Shown: positions 17,959-27,144, counted from the first letter of the stretch. The stretch is 64,000 nucleotides of DNA from Pseudomonas sp. S35 (GCF_009866765.1 NZ_CP019431.1:6034001-6098000); one strand, 5' to 3'. A program made the numbers and translations. Notes: generated by a model from the letters alone, not told the origin.

Positions 17959-18585
17959 ATGAGCGCCCAAGCTGAACTAACCTCTGCCTACCGTGCGCAG
18001 TCCCGTCGCCCTCGAACGAGAGCCTGGAGAAGCCCTATTACGCTCACTGATGCTGACCCCTTGCGGCCCCTGCTGGCCCAATGCGCCTTGGGCAATCGCC
18101 AGGCGTTCGAAACGCTCTATCACCGTGTTTCGCCACGCCTGCACGGGGTCGCAATGCGCTTCATGGGCCGCCAGGACCTGGCCGAAGAGGTGCTGCAGGA
18201 AGCCTTCGTGCGCATCTGGTACAACGCCTCGCGCTACGAAGCCCACCTGGCGGCGCCGATGACCTGGATGATCAACATCACCCGCAACCTGGCCATCGAC
18301 CAACTGCGTAAACGCCGCGAACAGCCTTTGGCCGACGGCCAACAGGACGCCCTGCTTGACGAAGGCCCCAGCGCCCACGACCTGCTCGACAGCGAACGCG
18401 AAGCCCGTGCGCTGAACCGCTGCCTCGATACCCTCGACGGCATGCAGCGTCAATCGATCACCGTGGCTTACTTCCAGGGCCTGTCGTGCTCGCAGTTGGC
18501 CGAACACTTGGCCGCGCCCCTGGGCTCAGTCAAATCCTGGATTCGCCGCGGCATGGAGCGCCTGCGCAGGTGCCTTGAATCATGA
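17959..18585 (+). CDS. ECF sigma factor paired with an RskA-type anti-sigma
   Basis: 208 residues. An N-terminal extension of about 30 residues precedes sigma region 2 (ALGNRQAFETLYHRVSPRLH, EEVLQEAFVRIWYNAS, MTWMINITRNLAIDQLRKR) and region 4 (MQRQSITVAYFQGLSCSQL, APLGSVKSWIRRGMERLR). The ATG at 17959 has GGAG about 10 bases upstream. The stop overlaps the anti-sigma start (ATGA). The pairing with a membrane anti-sigma-K type protein suggests a SigK-like envelope or redox stress regulon; the target genes are not in view. Confidence 0.9.
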   Translation: MSAQAELTSAYRAQSRRPRTRAWRSPITLTDADPLRPLLAQCALGNRQAFETLYHRVSPRLHGVAMRFMGRQDLAEEVLQEAFVRIWYNASRYEAHLAAPMTWMINITRNLAIDQLRKRREQPLADGQQDALLDEGPSAHDLLDSEREARALNRCLDTLDGMQRQSITVAYFQGLSCSQLAEHLAAPLGSVKSWIRRGMERLRRCLES

Positions 18586-19259
18586 ACTACCAAACCACCA
18601 CCCTGCGCCGCGCCCTCGCCGCCGACTACGCCATCGGCCTGATGCCTGCCACCGCCCGTCGACGTTTTGATGCGCTTTTGCTGGACGATGCCGCGTTGCG
18701 TGTCGAACTGGGCCATTGGCAATCCGCCCTCGCCAGCCTTACCGGCGAGCTGCCCGAGTACCCGGTGCCGGCGCACGTTTGGGCAGGTATCCAGGCCCGC
18801 ATCGAGCCCCAGGCCCTGCACATACCGGCGAAAAAACCGTTGTGGCTGAACCTGCGGCTGTGGGCGGCCGCCTTCGGGGTCGTCATCGCCGTGCTGGTGG
18901 GCGTGCTGTACCAGCGCGACCTGGGCGTGGAATACAACGCCACACTGGTCGCCGCCAACCAACAACCGGCGTTGCAGATAAAGGCGTTTGCCGACCACCT
19001 GCAAATCGAACCGTTGGCCTTGGCTGCGGTAGAGCCGACGCGTGATTTGGAACTGTGGTTCATCCCGCCCGGTGGCAAACCCATCTCACTGGGGCTGGTG
19101 CCGGCTGCCGGCAAGGGGCGAATCGAGTTGAGCAAGGAGCAACAAGCATTGTTGACCGCGCCGCTGACCTTGGCCGTAAGCCTGGAACCGCGCGGCGGTT
19201 CGCCGACCGGCCAACCGACGGGGCCGGTGCTGTATCAGGGCCAATTGGCATCACTGTAA
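18582..19259 (+). CDS. anti-sigma factor, RskA/anti-sigma-K family
   Basis: 225 residues. The N-terminal sigma-binding helices (ALAADYAIGLMPATARRRFDA) precede one membrane segment near 90-110 (LWAAAFGVVIAVLVGVLY). The periplasmic RskA domain has the typical DLELWFIPPGGKPISLGLVP and LTLAVSLEPRGGSPTGQPTG blocks. It would hold the preceding ECF sigma at the membrane until signalled. It is translationally coupled to the sigma gene (ATGA). Confidence 0.92.
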   Translation: MNYQTTTLRRALAADYAIGLMPATARRRFDALLLDDAALRVELGHWQSALASLTGELPEYPVPAHVWAGIQARIEPQALHIPAKKPLWLNLRLWAAAFGVVIAVLVGVLYQRDLGVEYNATLVAANQQPALQIKAFADHLQIEPLALAAVEPTRDLELWFIPPGGKPISLGLVPAAGKGRIELSKEQQALLTAPLTLAVSLEPRGGSPTGQPTGPVLYQGQLASL

Positions 19260-19615
19260 GCTGAACAGGGCCAGGAACCCATCGCGCCTATCGAAGTCCA
19301 TGACAAGTGTGAAAGCCCTGTCAGGAAAATCTCAATGAGCGCGAATCGCCCCACAGTGATTGAACAGAAGCCCCCATTCTGAAACCGTCCTCGCCTGTCG
19401 GTGTATCAAGGCGTACTGGCTAGTCGCTGACAGCGTCAAAACCTAGGTGGGAGGGGGCTTGCTCATGGCGGAGGTCAGCCGACGGCTGCAATCGTAGGCA
19501 TGCGCCTGGACTTAAGTAGTCCATTTCCGAAACGTTAACACCGCCCCTGCATGCGTCTTACCTCGCTTGTAGCGCCTTCTTATAGTCGTGCGCCACAGTC
19601 CTGGAGGTGCACGCG
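19260..19615. other. noncoding interval with a degenerate REP fragment
   Basis: No convincing gene. A partial REP (GGTGGGAGGGGGCTTGCTCA) lies near 19447. A ribosome-binding site (GGAGG, 19603-19607) belongs to the following broken gene. Confidence 0.6.
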
Positions 19616-20220
19616 ATGCAGGGAGCCTATGCATTTATCAATGAACGGCCGCAGCCTTATCCGTTGCTCAAACTGAGCCTTTCGCTCAACCCAAATACCC
19701 AAACCAAGTTCGATACCCTCAACCAACACATTCGCAACACCGTAGTACTGCCTGGACATTTGGTCATTATCGGGGACAGCCGAACAGCTTCCTGTACCGC
19801 TGAAGAAGCTCGCTTGATGCAATCAGCCGCTAACGTCAAGCATGCGCTGTTGGCACACTCCGCCGCTGATCAATTTATGATCAAAAACTACGATCAATTG
19901 CAGACCATCATGTCCCATGCCTCTTTGGGCATCGGCAGTGTGAGCGGTGCTTGGAGCAAACACCTGACGCAGATAGAGCAGAGGCGTGTTCCACCGGGCG
20001 TGAGCAAGAATGTACACAAGCGAAATATGTTGAAGGATCCAAGTTAGCGCTTGGGCTCGGAGGAGCATCCTACGGCGCGTCTGCTGGCTTCTATATCGGC
20101 ATGGGCGCCTGCATGATTATTTTTGGCATTCCTACAGCGGGCGGGTTCGTTGGGAGCAAGGTTGGCAGTACGTTAGGAGAGCACACGGGTGCACTCCTCT
20201 ACCGGACGATGGAAAATTAA
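19616..20220 (+). pseudogene. frame-broken effector-like protein with C-terminal glycine-zipper
   Basis: The ATG at 19616 with GGAGG 8 bases before opens a frame (MQGAYAFINERPQPYPLLK, ending SGAWSKHLTQIE near 19975) that then runs into unrelated-looking codons and stops at 20047. From the same point the +2-shifted frame continues as EACSTGREQECTQAKYVEGSK and then a Gly-rich hydrophobic segment (LGLGGASYGASAGFYIGMGA) to a stop at 20220. The two halves look like the head and tail of one longer protein fused out of frame by an internal deletion. The context, with a small membrane protein starting right after the stop, resembles toxin/effector-immunity pairs. The family assignment comes from general recall of Pseudomonas effector-like proteins and is tentative. 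Confidence 0.6.
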
Positions 20221-20580
20221 ATGACTCTGGAATATATAGCCATGTGCGCGGGGGGCATCATGCTACTCAGTATCCCGCTGACCTTTTACGTCATGTTTGA
20301 GAAGCTCGATACAGCAGAACGCTATACGCAACATAGCTCCTTTATTGTTGGGTTCAGACATACCTGCCGTTTTCTTCCGTTTGAAGGAAGACAATCACGC
20401 CTATTCGCCATGGCCACCGTCATTCTTATCCCGATAATCATTGAAAGGAGGGGAATGGTACTTGTCGAGGACGTTGAAAAAATCCCAAAAACCCTCAAGC
20501 ACTGGATGGTCATACCCGCACTCATCGCACTTACGTCATTTACAACTATGGTAATAAGTTCGTACTTTGCTTACTTCTAG
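20221..20580 (+). CDS. small two-helix membrane protein, possible orphan immunity protein
   Basis: 119 residues. Its ATG directly follows the stop of the broken gene (TAA ATG). Hydrophobic segments are near 5-25 (YIAMCAGGIMLLSIPLTFYVMF), a weaker central one (LFAMATVILIPIII) and a C-terminal one (WMVIPALIALTSFTTMVISS). I recognise no conserved domain. The coding frame is intact although the preceding gene is not, as expected if it protects against an effector made by sister cells. That role is inferred from position only. Confidence 0.65.
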   Translation: MTLEYIAMCAGGIMLLSIPLTFYVMFEKLDTAERYTQHSSFIVGFRHTCRFLPFEGRQSRLFAMATVILIPIIIERRGMVLVEDVEKIPKTLKHWMVIPALIALTSFTTMVISSYFAYF

Positions 20581-20584
20581 CTGC

Positions 20585-20612
20585 AAAAAAAGGCGTCAAT
20601 GACGCCTTTTTT
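20585..20612. terminator. bidirectional terminator between the small membrane protein gene and fdhA
   Basis: AAAAAAA, then GGCGTCA-A-TGACGCC, then TTTTTT: a symmetric hairpin with A and T runs on both sides, serving both convergent genes. Confidence 0.92.
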
Positions 20613-20622
20613 AACCTGATAT

Positions 20623-21822
20623 TTACGCCGCACTAAACAACTTATGCGGATCAATCACAAACTTCTTCGGCACGCCCGCATCGAACTCGCCGTACCCACG
20701 TGGCGCATCATCCAGGCTGATCACCTGCACGCCAACGATTTCAGCAATGTTGATCCGGTCCCACATGATCGCCTGCATCAATTGGCGGTTGTACTTCATC
20801 ACCGGCGTTTGCCCGGTGTGGAAGCTGTGGGATTTAGCCCAGCCCAAACCAAAGCGGATGCTCAGGCTGCCCATTTTCGCAGCAGCGTCGACGGCACCCG
20901 GATCTTCGGTGACGTACAGGCCAGGAATACCGATCTTGCCGGCTACGCGCACTACGCCCATCAGCGAGTTGAGTACGGTGGCCGGGGCTTCGGCCTTGAC
21001 GCCGTCGTGGCCGTGGCCGCGTGCTTCAAAGCCTACGCAGTCAACCGCGCAGTCCACTTCGGGTTCGCCAAGCAGGGCGGCGATTTGTTCGTGCAGTGGG
21101 GTGTCGGTAGACAGGTCGACGATTTCAAAACCCTGGGCCTTGGCGTGGGCCAGGCGGATGGAGTTGACGTCGCCAATGATCACCACCGCCGCGCCCAGCA
21201 GGCGTGCGGAGGCGGCAGCGGCCAGGCCGACCGGGCCGGCGCCGGCGATGTACACGGTGCTGCCTGGGCCAACGCCGGCAGTGACGGCGCCGTGGTAGCC
21301 CGTGGGGAGAATGTCGGAGAGGCAGGTCAGGTCGCGGATTTTTTCCATGGCCTTGTCGCGGTCCGGCAGTTTCAGCAAGTTGAAGTCGGCGTACGGCACC
21401 AGCACGTACTCGGCCTGGCCGCCGGTCCAGTCGCCCATGTCGACGTAGCCATAGGCACCGCCGGCACGGGCCGGGTTGACGGTCAGGCACACGCCGGTGT
21501 GCTGCTCTTTGCAGGAGCGGCAGCGGCCGCAGGCGACGTTGAAGGGGACGGACACCAGGTCGCCGATCTTCAGGTTTTCGACATCGCTGCCCTTCTCGAT
21601 CACTTCACCGGTGATCTCGTGACCGAGCACCAGGCCGGTCTGGGCAGTGGTGCGGCCACGCACCATGTGTTGGTCGGAGCCGCAGATGTTGGTGGAGACC
21701 ACGCGCAGGATGACGCCGTGCTCAATCTTCCTGCCACGGGGGTCCTGCATTTTGGGATAGTCGATTTTCTGTACTTCGACCTTGCCGTTGCCGAGATACA
21801 CGACACCACGATTACCAGACAT
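20623..21822 (-). CDS. fdhA: glutathione-independent formaldehyde dehydrogenase
   Basis: 399 residues. A zinc-dependent medium-chain dehydrogenase that oxidises formaldehyde to formate with NAD. Catalytic zinc ligands lie in STNICGSDQHMV and LGHEITG, structural zinc Cys residues in CGRCRSCKEQHTGVC, and the Rossmann motif is AGAGPVGLAAAASA. It removes formaldehyde released when betaine, dimethylglycine and sarcosine are demethylated, which fits its place behind purU and the sox genes. A 376-base gap holding a REPIN separates it from purU, so it may also have its own promoter. Confidence 0.96.
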   Translation of the reverse strand: MSGNRGVVYLGNGKVEVQKIDYPKMQDPRGRKIEHGVILRVVSTNICGSDQHMVRGRTTAQTGLVLGHEITGEVIEKGSDVENLKIGDLVSVPFNVACGRCRSCKEQHTGVCLTVNPARAGGAYGYVDMGDWTGGQAEYVLVPYADFNLLKLPDRDKAMEKIRDLTCLSDILPTGYHGAVTAGVGPGSTVYIAGAGPVGLAAAASARLLGAAVVIIGDVNSIRLAHAKAQGFEIVDLSTDTPLHEQIAALLGEPEVDCAVDCVGFEARGHGHDGVKAEAPATVLNSLMGVVRVAGKIGIPGLYVTEDPGAVDAAAKMGSLSIRFGLGWAKSHSFHTGQTPVMKYNRQLMQAIMWDRINIAEIVGVQVISLDDAPRGYGEFDAGVPKKFVIDPHKLFSAA

Positions 21823-21944
21823 GCTTTCACCTCGCTGTTGTTTTTATGGAACTGCGCTGCCCTTTTGGGTGGGCAGCGCGTTTAAGTGCTCGGGTACAGA
21901 TGCTGTTTCTTGTGTTGTTTTTTGGGGCCTCATCGGGGCATAGC

Positions 21945-22162
21945 TATCTACACAACTCTTAAAGGCTGACACATCACTCTGTGGTGAGCGGGCTTGCCCC
22001 GCGCTGGGCTGCGCAGCAGCCCCAATAAGGTCACCGCAGAGTGCCAGAATCAGTCGAGGTGAACGTTTTAGGGGCCGCTTCGCAGCCCAGCGCGGGGCAA
22101 GCCCGCTCACCACAGAAGCCTGATTGCCATAGATTCCGTATTCACTGGAAGTTGTGTAGATA
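21945..22162. repeat. 13-bp inverted repeat enclosing a REPIN
   Basis: TATCTACACAACT (21945-21957) and its exact complement AGTTGTGTAGATA (22150-22162) bracket the REPIN at 21979-22115, so the whole 218 bases can fold as one nested hairpin. The fdhA-purU gap (21823-22199) has no gene. Confidence 0.8.
21979..22115. repeat. REPIN, GAGCGGGCTTGCCCCGC family
   Basis: Two REP units in opposite orientation (CTGTGGTGAGCGGGCTTGCC ... GGCAAGCCCGCTCACCACAG), each followed internally by GCGCTGGGCTGCG-type arms, are separated by about 50 bases. It has the same architecture as the units at 11.5-12.1 kb. Confidence 0.9.
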
Positions 22163-22170
22163 CCCATGCT

Positions 22171-22192
22171 CATCGGGGGCAAGCCCCCGATG
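22171..22192. repeat. REP palindrome
   Basis: CATCGGGGGCAAGCCCCCGATG lies immediately downstream of the purU stop codon. It belongs to the first REP family. Confidence 0.85.
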
Positions 22193-22199
22193 GCGTCAG

Positions 22200-23057
22200 T
22201 CAGAGCACCACCGTCCTATTGGCATTCAAGAACACCCGCCGCTCAATGTGATACCCAACGGCCCGCGCCAACGTGAGTCCTTCAATATCCCGCCCCTTGG
22301 CAATCAAGTCCTCGGGATAGTGGCTGTGATCCACCACTTCCACGCCTTGGGCGATGATCGGGCCTTCGTCCAGGTCGTTGTTGATGTAATGCGCCGTGGC
22401 ACCGACCAGCTTCACGCCCTTGTTGTACGCCTGGTGGTAAGGCTTGGCACCCTTGAACCCCGGCAACAACGAGTGATGAATATTGATGGCCTTGCCGTCC
22501 AGCTTGCGGCACAGCTCCGGCGACAGCACTTGCATGTAGCGCGCAAGGATCACCAGTTCGGCGCCAGTGTCTTCCACCACCTGCCACACTTGACGCTCCT
22601 GGGACGGTTTGTCGTTAGGGTCGAGGGGGAAATGGTAGTAGGGAATTTGATGCCAGTCGGCCAAAGGTTTGAGATCGGGGTGGTTGGACACCACCGCGAC
22701 CACGTCCATCGACAGCTGGCCGATGCGCTGGCGGTACAACAGGTCGTTGAGGCAGTGATCGGCCTTGGAGACCATGATCACCACTTTTGGCCGGTAGTTC
22801 GGCGCCGTCAGCTCGAAGATCATGCCAAAGGCTTCACCGCGAGTGGCCAGGCCATCGCGAAAACCCTGCTCGTCGAAGCCGTCGGGTTGACGGAATTCCA
22901 CCCGAATAAAAAATCGGCCCGAGAGGCGATCATCGAACGAATGGTGTTCGGTGACGTAGCAACCCTGCTCGAACAGGTAGCGGGTTACCGCGTCCACCGT
23001 GCCGAGCACGCTGGGGCAGTCGGCGGTCAAAATCCATGTATCAGGGGCGCGGCTCAT
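22200..23057 (-). CDS. purU: formyltetrahydrofolate deformylase
   Basis: 285 residues. Hydrolyses 10-formyl-THF to THF and formate. An N-terminal ACT domain (WILTADCPSVLGTVDAVTRYL) is followed by the formyltransferase-fold catalytic domain with the conserved NIHHSLLPGFKGAKPYHQ and DLDEGPIIAQGVEVVDHSH motifs. It lies 10 bases after soxG on the same strand and probably recycles the one-carbon load of sarcosine oxidation (5,10-methylene-THF to formyl-THF to formate). It is the sox-linked PurU paralogue rather than a housekeeping purine gene. Confidence 0.95.
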   Translation of the reverse strand: MSRAPDTWILTADCPSVLGTVDAVTRYLFEQGCYVTEHHSFDDRLSGRFFIRVEFRQPDGFDEQGFRDGLATRGEAFGMIFELTAPNYRPKVVIMVSKADHCLNDLLYRQRIGQLSMDVVAVVSNHPDLKPLADWHQIPYYHFPLDPNDKPSQERQVWQVVEDTGAELVILARYMQVLSPELCRKLDGKAINIHHSLLPGFKGAKPYHQAYNKGVKLVGATAHYINNDLDEGPIIAQGVEVVDHSHYPEDLIAKGRDIEGLTLARAVGYHIERRVFLNANRTVVL

Positions 23058-23067
23058 GGGCTCTTCC

Positions 23068-23700
23068 TCAGGCTTGAACGCTCAGGCCGAACTCGGCCGA
23101 GGCGTCCTGCAACCACAACCACCAGTAGTCCGAGAAGCTGCGGCGGATCAGCAGTTCCCAGGTGTCTTGTGCCGTGTGGCGGATCACCAGTTGCGACTTG
23201 GCGAACACCGTGCCCACCGCCTTGCCCACCGGGAAGTTGTCGGGGTGCACGTCGTAGCTGGTGGACTTCATCAGCACGTCGCGCACGTTCGGGCCGCTCA
23301 GTTCGAGAATCTGCTGGCCGCCGCTGACGTTGACGATCTGGATATGCAGGTCGCCAAGGGCAGCACGCAGGTTCTGTTCGGCAGCGAATTCTTCACCGCT
23401 TGGCACGATGAGCAACCACTCATCCGGGCCAAGCCATTGCAGGCTGGTTTCGCCTTTGACGATGACTTGCAGAGCGCCGGGCAACTCGATGCCCAGGGCC
23501 TTGTGCACGCCGGCGGCGAAGGCCGCGTCATGCCCATCGCCACGAATAGTCAGGTGGCCGAGGAGTTTCTTTTCACGCACGGTCACGCCGGCGTTCTTGC
23601 GGCCCTTGCCGACCAGGCTGGCGAGGTCGGCATGGTGCAGCGACGACTCGGCCTTGGCCCCGGTGGTTGGGCGTTGTTGGTAAACATTGGCTGCTGTCAT
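23068..23700 (-). CDS. soxG: sarcosine oxidase gamma subunit
   Basis: 210 residues. Typical gamma features are the N-terminal SSLHHADLASLVGKGRKNAG, then LGIELPGALQVIVKGETSLQW and GPDEWLLIVPSGEEF. Part of the heterotetrameric SoxBDAG enzyme that oxidatively demethylates sarcosine to glycine with tetrahydrofolate as one-carbon acceptor. It is separated from soxA by 112 bases carrying REP elements, but is on the same strand and in conserved order. Confidence 0.95.
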   Translation of the reverse strand: MTAANVYQQRPTTGAKAESSLHHADLASLVGKGRKNAGVTVREKKLLGHLTIRGDGHDAAFAAGVHKALGIELPGALQVIVKGETSLQWLGPDEWLLIVPSGEEFAAEQNLRAALGDLHIQIVNVSGGQQILELSGPNVRDVLMKSTSYDVHPDNFPVGKAVGTVFAKSQLVIRHTAQDTWELLIRRSFSDYWWLWLQDASAEFGLSVQA

Positions 23701-23737
23701 AAAGCACCTGTTCTGAATGCTGTGGTGTCTGTTCTGG

Positions 23738-23803
23738 CCTCATCGGGGGCAAGCCCCCTCCCACAGGGGAATGTGGGAGCTGGCTTGCCTGCGATGCAGG
23801 CGA
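23738..23803. repeat. REP doublet between soxA and soxG
   Basis: TCATCGGGGGCAAGCCCCCT followed by CCCACAGG and a second GTGGGAGCTGGCTTGCC-type unit. It lies inside the sox operon and could affect the relative dose of soxG/purU. Confidence 0.8.
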
Positions 23804-23812
23804 CTGGGTCTA

Positions 23813-26800
23813 TCAGATGTTCTGGCGATCGCCTTTCGGGTCAAAGAACACCGAAGACACAATCTGCGCCTCAATCACGCTGCCATCCGCCTGCGGTGAG
23901 AACACCCGCTCGCCAATGCGCTTCAAGCCGCCCTTCACCACGCCCATGGCAAACGAATAACCCAGGGAGTTGTGCGCATAACTTGAGGTCACGTGACCGA
24001 CCATCTTCATCGGGATCGACTGCTTCGGATCGAACACCAACTGCGCGCCTTCCGGCAGCCACACGTTTGGATCGATTGGCTTCAAGCCCACCAATTGCTT
24101 GCGCTCTTCACGCACGCAGTCTTCACGGTTCATGCCGCGCCAGCCGATCCACGAGAACGGTTTGGTGCGGCCAACGCACCAACCCATGTTCAGGTCGTCC
24201 GGGGTCATCGAACCGTCGGTGTCTTGGCCGACGATGATGAAGCCCTTCTCGGCCCGCAGGACGTGCATGGTCTCGGTGCCGTACGGGGTCAGGTTGTACT
24301 TTTTGCCGGCCTCGACGATTTTTTCCAGCACGCCCATGGCGTAGTCGGCCTGCACGTTGACTTCGTACGACAGCTCACCGGTAAACGAGATACGGAACAC
24401 TCGCGCCGGTACGCCGCCGACCAAGCCTTCTTTCCAGGTCATGAACGGGAAGCCGTCCTTGTCCAGGTCGATGTCGGTCACTTCCGCCAGCAGCTTGCGG
24501 CTGTTGGGGCCGGACAGGGTCATGGTCGCCCAGTGGTCGGTGACCGAGGTGAAGTACACCTTGAGGTCCGGCCATTCGGTCTGTTGGTAGATTTCCAGCC
24601 ACTGCAACACGCGAGCCGCACCGCCGGTGGTGGTGGTCATCAGGAAGTGGTTGTCGGCGATGCAGGCGGTCACGCCGTCATCGAAGACCATGCCGTCTTC
24701 CTTGCACATCAGGCCGTAGCGCGCCTTGCCCACGTCGAGCTTGGTCCAGGCGTTGCTGTAGATGCGGTTGAGGAACTCGCGGGCATCCGGGCCTTGAATG
24801 TCGATCTTGCCGAGGGTGGACGCATCCAGCAGGCCGACGCTGTCGCGCACGGCCAGGCATTCGCGTTTGACCGCAGCGTGCAGGTCTTCACCGTTGCGCG
24901 GGAAGTACCACGGGCGTTTCCACTGGCCGACGTCTTCAAACTCGGCGCCGTTCTTCACGTGCCAGGCTTGCAGCGCGGTGTAGCGCACCGGTTCGAAGAT
25001 GTGCCCACAGTGCCGGCCCGCGACCGCGCCGAAAGTCACCGGCGTGTAGTTGGGACGGAACATGGTGGTGCCCATCTGCGGGATGGTTACGTTCAGGGAG
25101 CGGGCGGCAATGGCCAGGCCGTTGACGTTACCCAGCTTGCCCTGGTCGGTGCCAAAGCCCAGCGCGGTATAGCGTTTGACGTGCTCGACCGACTCGAAAC
25201 CTTCGCGGGTGGCGAGTTCGATGGCGGCAGCAGTGACGTCGTTTTGCAGGTCGACGAATTGCTTCGGCGCCCGGGCGGTCGGCTTGTCGTGCGGCACCTG
25301 GTAGATCGCCAGGGTCGGCTCTTCAAGACGGCTCAAGGCTTTTGGCAACGTGCCTTCCACCGGGGCAAAACCGGCTTCGCTGGCGGCGCGTACGCCGCCT
25401 TCAAAACCGTCGGCCAGGGAGTCGCCGAGGCCGTAGACGCCATTGATGCCACCGACGCACACACGTTTCTGTGGGGCTTCGCCCGGTACAAAACCGAGGA
25501 TGTCTTCACGCCAGGTCGGCTTGCCGCCCAGGTGCGAGGCCAAGTGGACCACCGGGCTGTAGCCGCCGGAGCTGGCCACCAGGTCGCAGTCCAGCCATTC
25601 GCCGGGGCTGCTGACTTTATGCGCTGTGACGTCAATCGCGGCGATACGCGCAGCGGTCACGCGCTTGGTGCCACGGGCTTCGACCACGGCGCTGCCGGTG
25701 AGGATACGGATGCCTTTGGCACGGGCTTCTTCCACCAGCGCGCCGCGTGGGTTGTGGCGCACATCGGCCACGGCGATCACTTGCAGACCGGCGTCGAGCC
25801 AGTCCAGGGCAACGCGGTAGGCATGGTCGTTGTTGGTCGACAGCACCAGCTTCTTGCCCGGTGCCACGCCATAACGGCGCACGTAGGTGGAAACTGCGCC
25901 GGCCAGCATGTTGCCCGGCACGTCGTTGTTGCCGTACACCAACGGACGTTCGCACGCACCAGTGGCCAGCACCACGCGCTTGGCGCGTACGCGGTGGATA
26001 CGCTGACGCACCACGCCGATCGGCGCACGGTCACCCAGGTGATCGGTGAGGCGCTCGTGAATGGTCAGAAAGTTATGGTCGTGGTAGCCGTTGACGGTGG
26101 CGCGGGGCAGCAGCACCACGTCCGGCAGGGCTTTCAATTCGGCGATGACGCTGGCAACCCATTCGGCGGCCGGTTTGCCGTCGAGGCTTTCGCGGGAATC
26201 AAGCAAGGACCCGCCGAACTCTTCCTGCTCGTCGGCGATGATCACACGGGCACCGCTGCGCGCAGCCGCCAATGCAGCGGCCAGGCCAGCAGGGCCGGCG
26301 CCCACGATCAGCACGTCGCAGTGACGGTTGAAGTTGTCGTAGGTGTCCGGATCGTTCTCGGTCGGCGAGCGGCCAAGACCTGCGGCCTTACGGATGTACT
26401 TCTCGTACGTCATCCAGAACGATTGCGGGTACATGAAGGTTTTGTAGTAGAAACCCGGCGGCATCAGCTTGCCGCCGACCTTGCCGAGAATGCCCATTAC
26501 GTCGGTGTTGACGTTCGGCCAGCCGTTGGTGCTGGTGGCGACCAACCCTTGGTACAGCGCTTGTTGCGTGGCGCGCACGTTGGGGATCTGGGTGGCTTCG
26601 GTGGCGCCGATCTGCAGCACCGCGTTCGGCTCTTCGGCGCCTGCAGCAAAGATGCCGCGAGGGCGCGAGTATTTGAAGCTGCGGCCGATGATGTCGACGC
26701 CGTTGGCCAGCAGGGCGGCGGCCAGGGTGTCGCCTTCAAAGCCTTTGTAGCTCTGGCCGTTGAAGCTGAAGGTCAGGACTTTGTTACGGTCGATCCGGCC

Positions 26801-26830
26801 ACCGTTGGACAGGCGATTGATCTGGCTCAT
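23813..26830 (-). CDS. soxA: sarcosine oxidase alpha subunit
   Basis: 1005 residues. The N-terminal 2Fe-2S-like fold (LTFSFNGQSYKGFEGDTLAAALLANGVDIIGRSFKY) precedes an NAD-binding FAD/NAD domain with VLIVGAGPAGLAAALAAARSG near 175-195. A C-terminal GcvT-type tetrahydrofolate-binding aminomethyltransferase half (about 610-1000) ends in EAQIVSSVFFDPKGDRQN. It carries the folate site where the methylene group is captured. The start overlaps the soxD stop by 4 bases. Confidence 0.97.
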   Translation of the reverse strand: MSQINRLSNGGRIDRNKVLTFSFNGQSYKGFEGDTLAAALLANGVDIIGRSFKYSRPRGIFAAGAEEPNAVLQIGATEATQIPNVRATQQALYQGLVATSTNGWPNVNTDVMGILGKVGGKLMPPGFYYKTFMYPQSFWMTYEKYIRKAAGLGRSPTENDPDTYDNFNRHCDVLIVGAGPAGLAAALAAARSGARVIIADEQEEFGGSLLDSRESLDGKPAAEWVASVIAELKALPDVVLLPRATVNGYHDHNFLTIHERLTDHLGDRAPIGVVRQRIHRVRAKRVVLATGACERPLVYGNNDVPGNMLAGAVSTYVRRYGVAPGKKLVLSTNNDHAYRVALDWLDAGLQVIAVADVRHNPRGALVEEARAKGIRILTGSAVVEARGTKRVTAARIAAIDVTAHKVSSPGEWLDCDLVASSGGYSPVVHLASHLGGKPTWREDILGFVPGEAPQKRVCVGGINGVYGLGDSLADGFEGGVRAASEAGFAPVEGTLPKALSRLEEPTLAIYQVPHDKPTARAPKQFVDLQNDVTAAAIELATREGFESVEHVKRYTALGFGTDQGKLGNVNGLAIAARSLNVTIPQMGTTMFRPNYTPVTFGAVAGRHCGHIFEPVRYTALQAWHVKNGAEFEDVGQWKRPWYFPRNGEDLHAAVKRECLAVRDSVGLLDASTLGKIDIQGPDAREFLNRIYSNAWTKLDVGKARYGLMCKEDGMVFDDGVTACIADNHFLMTTTTGGAARVLQWLEIYQQTEWPDLKVYFTSVTDHWATMTLSGPNSRKLLAEVTDIDLDKDGFPFMTWKEGLVGGVPARVFRISFTGELSYEVNVQADYAMGVLEKIVEAGKKYNLTPYGTETMHVLRAEKGFIIVGQDTDGSMTPDDLNMGWCVGRTKPFSWIGWRGMNREDCVREERKQLVGLKPIDPNVWLPEGAQLVFDPKQSIPMKMVGHVTSSYAHNSLGYSFAMGVVKGGLKRIGERVFSPQADGSVIEAQIVSSVFFDPKGDRQNI

Positions 26831-27129
26831 ACCTTCTCTCCAGCGGCCTTGGCGGTGAATTGCGGCTTCTCGCCGATCTTGTAGGTTTCAAGAATTTCGT
26901 AGGTGACGGTGTCGCGGGTGGCGTTGAAGTACTGACGGCAACCGGCGGCATGGATCCACAGTTCGTGGTGCAGCCCACGTGGGTTGTCGCGAAAGAACAT
27001 GTAGTCGCCCCACTGCTCGTCGGTGCAGGTATTCGGGTCCAGCGGGCGCGGGATGTGCGCTTGGCCGGACGCGTGGAATTCCTCTTCGGAGCGCAGTTCG
27101 CCACAGTGAGGACAGAAGATATGCAACAT
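26827..27129 (-). CDS. soxD: sarcosine oxidase delta subunit
   Basis: 100 residues. A zinc-ribbon-like protein: an N-terminal IFCPHCGELRSEEEF (Cys pair), the family motif WGDYMFFRDNPRGLHHELWIHAAGCRQYFNATRDT, and a charged C-terminus. A small structural subunit of the heterotetramer. It is coupled to soxA (ATGA) and lies 15 bases behind soxB. Confidence 0.96.
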   Translation of the reverse strand: MLHIFCPHCGELRSEEEFHASGQAHIPRPLDPNTCTDEQWGDYMFFRDNPRGLHHELWIHAAGCRQYFNATRDTVTYEILETYKIGEKPQFTAKAAGEKV

Positions 27130-27144
27130 AGGAAATTTCTCCTG

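Noticed and set aside
23993..26884. A 963-codon open frame on the + strand
   Set aside because: It is the antisense shadow of soxA, a certain gene. The translation is low-complexity His/Gly/Val/Arg-rich, as expected from GC-rich antisense.
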